Positions 46,070 to 53,260 of a stretch of DNA of 64,000 nucleotides are shown piece after piece; within the stretch, counting starts at the first letter, position 1, and every line of letters begins with the position of its first letter. Made by a program: the position numbers and the translations under genes. A model generated the notes under the pieces. The model did no database searches. It worked only from the letters and a program-made list of their open reading frames with translations, and was not told where the DNA came from. Origin of the DNA: Parelaphostrongylus tenuis (lineage: Eukaryota > Nematoda > Chromadorea > Rhabditida > Metastrongylidae). The stretch is taken from assembly GCA_019055375.1 (NCBI GenBank), contig JAHQIW010001307.1, positions 310,001 through 374,000 on the forward strand, given 5' to 3'.

Positions 46070-48826
46070 TTATACAGAAAACCAACCTAAATTACTCATA
46101 AGTAATCTCAGCCAATGACGGCTTGACTTATCTTCGTCTAGAATTGTTTTGAATGTTTCATCTTTGAGTTGATCTGGCAAACATTGGCGCAAGGCTTGTT
46201 GGGCACTGTAAAACAATTTATGGAATCTAAGACAAGTTTTTAGGCGATTTCGCCTATAAATATATTTCAGTATAGAACATCCAGTATCCTTTACAAGGTG
46301 ATCCAAGGTTGTAAATAGTAGCATTTGTTAAAAAAAATAGCAAAAGAGCACAATGATGATACAATGGCCGACGCTTCGGCAGCATCGCCTTGGTCACGTC
46401 CGTTCGGAGAAAAACGGTTGTGAAGGAGGTGATGCTGCCAAAATGTCAGCCATTGCATTGCCATTGTGCTGAATCACTAGTGTATCTAATAAACAGCGTT
46501 ATTAACAACCTGGGACACGCTAATAAAAGAAAGATACTGACTCATTCAACTTATGCCGAAATTAACAGATTTACGGCCTTGGGAATTATTTCCATATGAT
46601 CGAACTGAGGTATTACGTAATCGTAAGAAAGATAACATACCGTGGATTATCACTGAGACGACTATAACAGCGTATAACGTGTTTCAACAACCGAGACGAT
46701 GGATCTCGAGATAGTTTCATTACCATCTTACCCTGAAAAAGAAGACAACTTTGCGAGTTTCCTGAGATTATATAATACGAAAAACATAAGCTCACAAGAA
46801 TCATGGCGACGTGACTAAAGCGTTCATATGTTTGGCAAATATAAGAAAGACCAGTGTCATCCAGAAGAATTTTTTGTCAGAATAAACGTTGCAACGGTTT
46901 TAGATAATTCCGTTCCTTGTTCCATTATTCGAAGGCATAGTGGAATAATTTCCGTTGAGAGCAAGAATGAAATAACCTGCAACGATCAAAACAAATTCTA
47001 AAAATGGCTACGGTGAGACGAATTGTCCAATTCTCACTAGCCCTTTTAAGACCATGAACCGACGGCCTCTGCAACCCAAACTGGCAACCCCGGACGGTCT
47101 GCTACGCCTCCTCTGCGCCTACAACTCGGCCCGATGGACGGCAGCACGAAGAGCCGTCCAGCATTTCCACAGTGGGGACCAGAGATGCACGGGAAGTGGA
47201 GCAGACCGTGCAGAATTGCCAGTTAGAAAAACAGAGGCCGTGGGTTCACAGTCTCGGAATGGTTAGGCAAAAAATAAAAAATATAACCGAACCTCCTTCT
47301 CGTCGGTTTTGACCAACGCACCAATCACTCCTAATGAGGTGAGCCGAAGATACTCGAATGATCGAGACGTTTTTGTTGTATGAAGAAAGGGATAGAGATA
47401 TAGCGGAATATGAGCTAAACGTCACGCTATAAGAGTTGAAGTAACGGAATTCTCAGTAAAAAATTGGTGTGGGCATTCCAATATTGATGCACAATAAGAC
47501 AGAAAACACCTAGGAATGTTAGGTGGTACGCAAAACATTTGACGCCAGGCGGGAGTTGAACCCACGCCTCACTCATACCGAGGGCGCATGCTATCACTAC
47601 CTTGCCAAGAAGCAGCAAAACAATGGCTTTTATTGATTATACCTATCAACAGCTCAACTCAACGGCATTCAATGCCGATATGTGCTTAACAGACCGAACC
47701 AGTTGAAGCATAGTTGTTGACAGCTTTGTTGATTGACATCGAAGAAAGAGCGGTAGCAGAGCGCTGGCGTTGGGGTTGTAGTGATTGCACGCGCATTTGG
47801 CATGAGTGATACGCGGGTTCGACACCCTCTGGGGTAGAAAGTCTTCCGTATCACTGTAGTCTTGATGTATAAGTAGAACATTGCAAAACTGCTTCAAACC
47901 AGTAGAAGAAAGACTTATAAATTACAGAGAAAACCGTTGACCGCATTATAATTGGATTACCTTGAAGAAGGGGTCCTCTGGTGTCTTTGTGACTTGCTAC
48001 ACATTGCATCAACGCAAGAGCATTACAAACTCTATTGGATTGAGATGCCGTTAAATTTGCTGGCATTATCGCTGGATAAATCGCAATAACCTTAACAATG
48101 CAACATTAGGGATAACACAGTGCGGAGGAAACATGGCTGGGCCATTGAATTTAATGTAAAACTCTAAAATAATTCGTTTCCAGTGTGACAATAAATAAAC
48201 ACATACAATAAACACTAATCTGCGTCAAAAGAACCTCTTGTAGGAGCGCTGCCATAGTTCCAAAAGAATACCACAACCAGATAGGAAGTTCAGGTACGCT
48301 GTCTCTTTTCTTGCTTAGTTCGAGAAGTGCGTTCTCACGTTTACTGACATCCTTGAGATCCAAAATCCATTGAAGAATTTCATCCCTAGAATGAAGCGTT
48401 ATCGTAGTAGATAATGTCAAAACACTTTTCTTCTCGCTGCTTTACTTGATGTGTATCACGGTTTTTCTTACTGTGCGGATCCCAGTACTTCCACAAATTA
48501 ATTCGTCTCCTCGCGCTGATCTCTTGGTGGACGATTTCCCCTCAAGAAGGATTGCTCGGGCAAATCTTCTTGTAATCTAGAGGACAGGCCGGAGAGAGCT
48601 CGGGAGGGGGAACAGTGTGTTGAGCCGCGTTGGGCGGTCACTCTGCCACTGACCGTCCGGACGCAAAACGGGTCACAATAAAAAGAATAAATGAAATAAA
48701 GAAGGTGTCAAACCTGTCGACTTGCATGCCAGGAGCAGAAGGCTGTGCTGCTTGTTGTGCTTGAGTTGCCGGTGAAGCACGTGAATCTGCAGCGCCGAGA
48801 GTGATCATCTCATTCATAGGGACCAT
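46070..48826 (-). CDS. ntl-9: CCR4-NOT complex subunit 9 (CNOT9/RCD1), with a one-base frameshift
   Basis: Exons (descending): 48826-48714, 48385-48235, 48090-47961, 47414-47293, 46976-46796, 46732-46641, 46205-46070. About 307 codons once one extra base is ignored; human about 299. A Gln/Ala-rich N-terminus precedes the armadillo-repeat domain: [172 protein letters not shown]. In exon 5, ATFIL and QKILLDD are joined by CTGACAAAAAA where CTGCAAAAAA is needed; the extra base is at 46877. Without it the exon is 180 bp and all phases close. CNOT9 links the deadenylase scaffold to tryptophan-containing partners such as GW182. Confidence 0.94.
46361..46475. repeat. Small foldback in ntl-9 intron 6
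   Basis: ACAATGGCCGACGCTTCGGC and the minus-strand reading CAATGGCTGACATTTTGGC are diverged inverted ends; GCAGCATCGCCTT opposes AAGGAGGTGATGCTGC. About 115 bp long. Confidence 0.6.
47020..47268. repeat. GGACC-ended foldback family, copy 3, in ntl-9 intron 4
   Basis: CATGAACCGACGGCCTCTGC at the left and GCAGACCGTGCAGAATTGCC, AGAGGCCGTGGGTTCACAGT at the right are inverted relatives. The 70-codon frame at 47054-47266 is a by-product. Confidence 0.6.
47538..47612 (-). repeat. tRNA-like module in ntl-9 intron 3
   Basis: Minus strand GGCAAGGTAGTGATAGCATG (A-box-like) and GAGGCGTGGGTTCAACTCCC (B-box GGTTCAACTCC). Opposite in orientation to the module at 47755. Confidence 0.55.
47755..47840 (+). 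repeat. tRNA-like module in ntl-9 intron 3
   Basis: GGGTTGTAGTGATTGCACGC (A-box-like), then GATACGCGGGTTCGACACCC (B-box). Confidence 0.55.
48462..48660 (-). repeat. tRNA-derived SINE family 2, copy 1, in ntl-9 intron 1
   Basis: The left (tail) end CTGTGCGGATCCCAGTACTT and AATTCGTCTCCTCGCGC match copies at 49255 and 51065. The right end, on the minus strand, is the tRNA-like head GGTCAGTGGCAGAGTGACCG. Body length about 150 bp. Confidence 0.65.
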
Positions 48827-48840
48827 GGCCTATATATTAT

Positions 48841-48847
48841 CTAAAAT
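48841..48847 (-). promoter_or_regulatory. Possible acceptor upstream of the ntl-9 start
   Basis: Minus strand AATTTTAG lies 14 bases before the ntl-9 ATG with no visible upstream donor, consistent with a spliced-leader acceptor. Confidence 0.4.
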
Positions 48848-48904
48848 TGTAGTCATAAATGCAGGCCTTGACGAATATGCTAATTAATTCGCAGACCGAC
48901 TAAG

Positions 48905-49165
48905 CTTTAATCCTTTCGGGACTGTGGACCCACGGCCTCTGCATCTCTAGCTAGCAACTCTGGGCGGTCTGCTCCACTTCCACCGCATCTCTAACCCCCA
49001 GCATGCTGTTGCTAGACGCAGCAGCATGATACTGTTGAACACAAGAGCCTGCCATTGCTATATGCAGCACGCTAGGGTCAGAGAAGCGGAGGAGATGGAG
49101 CAGACCGTCAAGAGTTGCCAGCTAGCGATGCAAAGTCGTGGGTCTACAGTCCTGAAAGGGTTAAC
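48905..49165. repeat. GGACC-ended foldback family, copy 4 (best preserved)
   Basis: Arms of about 75 bp: TTTCGGGACTGTGGACCCAC at the left and GTGGGTCTACAGTCCTGAAA at the right, continuing inward through CTAGCTAGCAACTC / AGTTGCCAGCTAG and GGTCTGCTCCA / TGGAGCAGACC. No coding capacity, so a MITE-like foldback. Confidence 0.8.
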
Positions 49166-49254
49166 TTAACTCTGTGCAATAGCTCAAAGTTTCTTCTTGA
49201 TAAGCCAAAACACAAGGTTATTGATTGTAATGTTGTTTTCTTTGATTCGTACCA

Positions 49255-49505
49255 CAGCGTTTTTTTTTTACTGCGCAGATCCCAGCACTTCCAGCATTCG
49301 ATTCGTCTCCTCGTGTTTATCGCTTGATTGAGGATTTGTCTTCTTCATGAATATCGCCGAATACTGGGTGAACACGTCCTCTTGCAATCACGTCGATACC
49401 CCCGTGGAGATCTCGTTGGGCGTTGGCTATTGATTGTCGGAGAGTGTTAGATGAAGAGAGAATCAACCCCGCCGCGAGCATCACTAGCCACTCGGCCACT
49501 GGCCC
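49255..49505 (-). repeat. tRNA-derived SINE family 2, copy 2
   Basis: Left end CTGCGCAGATCCCAGCACTT, CGATTCGTCTCCTCGTG. Head on the minus strand GGGGCCAGTGGCCGAGTGGC, whose GTGGCCGAGTGG is an excellent A-box, followed by GATGCTCGCGGCGGGGTTGA. Confidence 0.75.
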
Positions 49506-49723
49506 CCAGATTGTTGAGTAATCAAATCAAACAAAAATATGCACAAAATGCTCAAAATACTGCTCAAGGAAGTTTTATCAGAACAACCTCGTGTTTTGAC
49601 TCATGAAGAAAAAAGCTGTGAACTATGTTGCTTATACAAAGACGGTAATATTATCCAATATTGTTGAGTGATTGGTAAAACTTTCAACGCCGAATAGGAC
49701 TCATAGAGTGACGGCAGAACAGA

Positions 49724-49830
49724 GCCCCGCGGTAGTGCAACGGCTCGAACGCGCCTTGGAGAGGAATAAAATGCGGGTTCGAAATCCGTTCGACGTTTAA
49801 AGCTCTGCACATCACGCAGCATTATTGGTT
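49724..49830 (+). repeat. tRNA-like module with inverted flanks
   Basis: GAACAGAGCCCCGCGGTAGT (A-box TAGTGCAACGG) and AATGCGGGTTCGAAATCCGT (B-box GGTTCGAAATCC). The flank AAAGCTCTGCACATC opposes the left AGAACAGAGCC weakly. Confidence 0.55.
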
Positions 49831-50069
49831 ATACATCTGTGACATTATACCACAACTAAGAACGATTAAATAAATAGAATTCTAAAGACGGCATTATTGA
49901 GCTGACACACAGGTCAAGAAGTTTAAGTCAAGACTACAAGCTGAAGTTGTTTAAACCGATAAGTGCAAAAACCTTGAACCTAATTGAAATAGAAAAGAGC
50001 AATCAAGACAAGAATTCCATCGTAACTCTATCTATAAAGCACTCAAGGAGGACACCTCACCACTCGAAT

Positions 50070-50348
50070 CCTAAGCCTACACGTAAGCGTGAGCCCAAGC
50101 CTAAGCCTAAGCCTGAGCCTAGATCTAAATGCAAGTCTAAGCCTAAGCCTAAGATTAAGTTTAAGCCCGAGCCTCAGCCTAAGCCTAAAACTACGCATGA
50201 GCCTAAGCCCAAGTCTAGCCTAAGCCTAAGTTTAAGCTTAAGCCCGAGCCTAAACCTACTGAGCCTAAGCCTAAGCCTCAGTCTAAGCGTAAGTCCAAGC
50301 CTAAGCCTAATCTTAAGCGTAAGCCTAAACCTAATACTAAGCCTGAGC
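50070..50348. repeat. Degenerate interstitial telomere repeat (GCCTAA / TTAGGC)
   Basis: About 45 near-copies of GCCTAA, with runs such as AAGCCTAAGCCTAAGCCTGA, interspersed with variants (GCCCGA, GTCTAA, GCGTAA). TTAGGC is the telomere unit of C. elegans and related nematodes. The drift shows it is old and internal rather than a live chromosome end. A short satellite patch, CTAAGCCTAAGCCTAAGC, recurs at 51541-51558. The 142-codon frame here (KPKPKPEP... then SLSLSLS...) is a by-product of the repeat. Confidence 0.92.
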
Positions 50349-50379
50349 GCGACCAGGTGTGATCTTACTCACTAGGCGC

Positions 50380-50637
50380 CATTCACTCGATTCCATTCGC
50401 AGCATCGTAGAGGTGATTGAATGCATATTTGGCCTCTAAAATGACCCGCCATGGCCTCCTGTGTCAAGTCAGTGCTGCTTATCCTCCCAGACAAGTCTGA
50501 GACCACTCTGGTACCAACTTACCGACCTCAGAGGGATGGGTGGCTTGATGAGCCATGAGCGCGAGATCGAACCAATGACCTCGCGTGCGACGCAGAGCAC
50601 CTCTAGCCAAACCACTGGGCGACATGCGCTCTGATAT
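50380..50637 (-). repeat. tRNA-derived SINE family 1, copy 3
   Basis: Minus strand head GTCGCCCAGTGGTTTGGCTA, CTAGAGGTGCTCTGCGTCGC and B-box GGTTCGATCTC, then the body. This copy keeps the far end GCATTCAATCACCTCTACGA. It sits immediately beside the telomere repeat. Confidence 0.78.
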
Positions 50638-50689
50638 GATCTTACTCATTTCAGATGCACTCTATAGACACTTTATTTCTCCGCCTTCA

Positions 50690-51062
50690 TACATGCCTGA
50701 TAATCATTTTTTAAGCCACGCATGTCAGTGTTCTATCAAAGGGACTGACTTATAGAGCCCGATACAATCGAGTGTACAACGCTGTGTTCGGTGATAATTT
50801 CACTGGACATAGAGTTTAAAGCGTTCGTCGTCGCTAACTCCTAGTGTAGGGACTGGAGCACCCACACAGGAGTGGCAAAGGACGAGAAAGGGTAACTGCC
50901 CGACTGACGAGATCGCAAGATCGAAACACGTGTATCGGACTTTATAAGTCAGCCCTCTTTGATAGACCACTGACATGCGTGGCTCAAATATTGAATCCAA
51001 AGCATATTGAAATCTGAGCTGTGGTCTTAAGAAAACACTCGAAACGAATGATATGATATACG
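50690..51062 (+). repeat. Hammerhead-family repeat, best full copy
   Basis: Left partial arm 50693-50765 (AAGCCACGCATGTCAGTG...GAGCCCGATACA) is the inverted copy of the right arm 50933-50992 (TGTATCGGACTTTATAAGTC...CACTGACATGCGTGGCTC). The left arm keeps only the part of the ribozyme 3' of the stem III/cleavage region. The middle shares AACGTTCGTCGTCGC-type sequence with 40055-40320. The tail at 51000-51050 is TGAGCTGTGGTCTTAAGAAA and CACTCGAAACGA. Confidence 0.78.
50898..50940 (+). ncRNA. Hammerhead ribozyme, intact core
   Basis: Stem I GCCCGA (50898-50903) with UCGGAC (50935-50940), five of six paired; CUGACGA (50904-50910); stem II GAUC/GAUC with GCAA loop (50911-50922); GAA (50923-50925); A15.1 at 50926; stem III CACGUG (50927-50932); U16.1 at 50933; A17 at 50934. 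All core positions conform, N7 being C. Predicted cleavage is after A50934. Confidence 0.75.
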
Positions 51063-51064
51063 CC

Positions 51065-51266
51065 TTCACGTAGTTTTTTTTCACTATGCGGATCCCAGTA
51101 CTTCTACCATTCAATTCGTTGTTTCATCTTCTCATTGAATGTCGTAAAATACTGGTCGAGCAATTTCATCAAACGTTGTTCTCGACTTCTGGAGAGAGCC
51201 GGGGCGTGGAGCTCGGCTCCGCGCGCGTCGTGACGAGCATCACAACCACTCAGCTACGGCGCCCCA
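51065..51266 (-). repeat. tRNA-derived SINE family 2, copy 3
   Basis: Left end CTATGCGGATCCCAGTACTT. Head on the minus strand GGCGCCGTAGCTGAGTGGTT (A-box TAGCTGAGTGG) followed by GTGATGCTCGTCACGACGCG. It directly follows the hammerhead repeat with almost no gap. Confidence 0.72.
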
Positions 51267-51738
51267 AGTCGAAAATACACTACCGCACACAAAAGCACCT
51301 CTTAAGAATGAATAAGTAGCGAGAGCAGCAATCAGCTCGATTAGAACGAAAATCAGAAATGGAACAGATACGAAGGAATTCGAATTGAGGGGGACGACGA
51401 AGCGCCGATGCGTCAGCAGCTATCGATCAACAACGAGAACAACAATTACCACGCTCTCACCGCTTCCATTATCAACTGCCCGTCGATAAAAGAGAAGAAA
51501 ATCCTTGACGCTGGTGGACATCTGCGGTTCCACCGACCTTCTAAGCCTAAGCCTAAGCGTGCTCTCGCAATTCTCACCTAGAAAAATCAATCCAGAAAAA
51601 CTGCACAAATTGATGGAACTATGGCTCTTCACAAGGGCCAAGTCCTCCTAGAAATTTTGAATTAAATACTTAGAGAGAAAAAATCCTAAGTCCGGACTAC
51701 CAAAAGTCCTCGAGACGAAGGCGACACCATAGGGAGGA

Positions 51739-51752
51739 GGGGGGGGGGGGGG
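51739..51752. repeat. Poly-G tract of 14
   Basis: Uninterrupted G run in a locally GC-rich patch (51720-51800), which contrasts with the AT-rich surroundings. Confidence 0.95.
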
Positions 51753-52186
51753 CCTTAGGGCCGCAAGCCGGAGTGGGAAGGGGGCGAGAGGGCGGGGTCA
51801 TGGTGCAACTACGTCAACTCGCCATACTAGCGTATTCCGCCAGGTCAAGCCCGGCAAACTGGTGATGGTGGCTCCGGGGAGATTCAGACGAAGATGTTGC
51901 TTGATCCCACCTGGGGAATTAAATTGGTCTTTCTGATCTCTGTTGTTCTTGAAATCATATTCTCCTCTTGCGAATATCAATCGATATTTCGAAAAATCCT
52001 CGAAAGATCAATAATTTCAACGCGACCACAAGGGAAGCTCGGGAGCTCTTGGGCCGTGTGATACGGGCAGGTTTTGCACATGTCCGACGGCTTCATCTCC
52101 GATCTGATTTGCCACTAATAGGATCCTTTTCTTTTGTCTCTTTGTTGTGTCTTCAACTGCTTATGTCAGTTTTCTTTTCTTGGCTG

Positions 52187-52385
52187 AACGGATATGGGCT
52201 TGAGCCGTTCCAAGGCCGAATGGTAAAAGTGAAATACGGGTTCACCTCCCGTCTGTGATCGCGTTTTTACATAGAATTTAATCTTACTAGTGAACGGATA
52301 CGGACTTGAGCCGTTTCAAGACCGAGTGGTAGAAGTGAAATACGGGTTCAACTTTCGTCTGAGATCGCCTTTTTTGCATCGAATT
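52187..52385 (+). repeat. Tandem pair of tRNA-like half-modules
   Basis: Two copies about 105 bp apart: GGATATGGGCTTGAGCCGTT / GGATACGGACTTGAGCCGTT, then GTGAAATACGGGTTCACCTC / GTGAAATACGGGTTCAACTT and ACATAGAATTTAATCTT / GCATCGAATTTAATCTT. Each has a B-box-like GGTTCAC or GGTTCAA motif. Confidence 0.75.
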
Positions 52386-52664
52386 TAATCTTCCTGGACG
52401 GATATTTCGAATCATACTGATTCTAAAACGCTCTCTAATAAGAAAAAATATTGGTTCTACATTTTGAGACCGATTTTATCCAAGTAGATTTCGAGAAAAA
52501 TCGCAAGAAAAATCGTCCAATCAGTACCGAGATATTGTCCTTCGCCACTTCTTTTCTTCATCAGTCGTCATTTCGAAATACAATTTATTTCTTTGTTTTT
52601 TCCTTTTTTCGTGTCGTCTCTTCACTGGTATCGTTAAATATATATTTTGCTTTTCGATGCGAGT

Positions 52665-52965
52665 GTTTTGTTGAAACCACTCTCAACTTTCAATATGCCT
52701 GGTAATCATTTTTTGAGCCATGCATGTGGTCTTTTATAGGGCAACGGATAGAACCCGATACATGTGTTTCGGCCTTGAACAGCCTCGTCGGTCGAGCACA
52801 ACCTTTCATCTTTGCTTAGCGAGTCCTCTCGGGGAAGCGAACCCCTCTTACAGAGTTGGCGCAGACGAACTTTTCACACGTGCTATTAAGTGGAAATATC
52901 ACTGAGTGGGCAGTGTTTTACACGTGACTGCTCTTGGCTGATATTATCAAATATATCATACCTCT
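52665..52965 (-). repeat. Hammerhead-family repeat, reversed
   Basis: Right and left blocks are the reverse of the 22780-23030 copy (GAGCCATGCATGTGGTCTTT, CTCTTGGCTGATATTATCAA). Ribozyme at 52752-52797 on the minus strand: CCGACGA (U4 to C), stem II GGCU/GGCC-type with a long loop, GAAA, CACAUG, U, A, UCGGG pairing with CUCGA. The U4 change makes it probably inactive. Confidence 0.65.
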
Positions 52966-53253
52966 AATTTCGAGTGAATGGGGCTGTAAAAGTTCTCTTA
53001 TAAAATGCCACATGCATGGCTCAAAAAGTATCTGTCAGGCCTTCCTCTTCTATTTCTTCTCCAATTTATTCTCTTATTTTCTTGCCGATGTCCTTTGTTT
53101 TTTTGTAATTTCTAGGCGTTTATGCTTGCTAACTATTTCTACATTAAATAAGACGCAAGGCTCACTTAGATTTTTCGTTTTTTCATCTTCAATTCTCTAT
53201 TTTTTTGATACTTTTCATGTAACTTGTTCTACGTCTTAGACGTCTAAGCATTC

Positions 53254-53260
53254 GTTCTAG
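53254..53260 (+). promoter_or_regulatory. Likely spliced-leader acceptor at the mrpl-3 start
   Basis: GTTCTAG directly abuts the mrpl-3 ATG, with no donor identified upstream. Typical of a trans-spliced nematode mRNA. Confidence 0.5.

Noticed and set aside
49947..50375. 142-codon Lys/Pro- and Ser/Leu-rich open frame
   Set aside because: It is the translation of degenerate telomere repeats.
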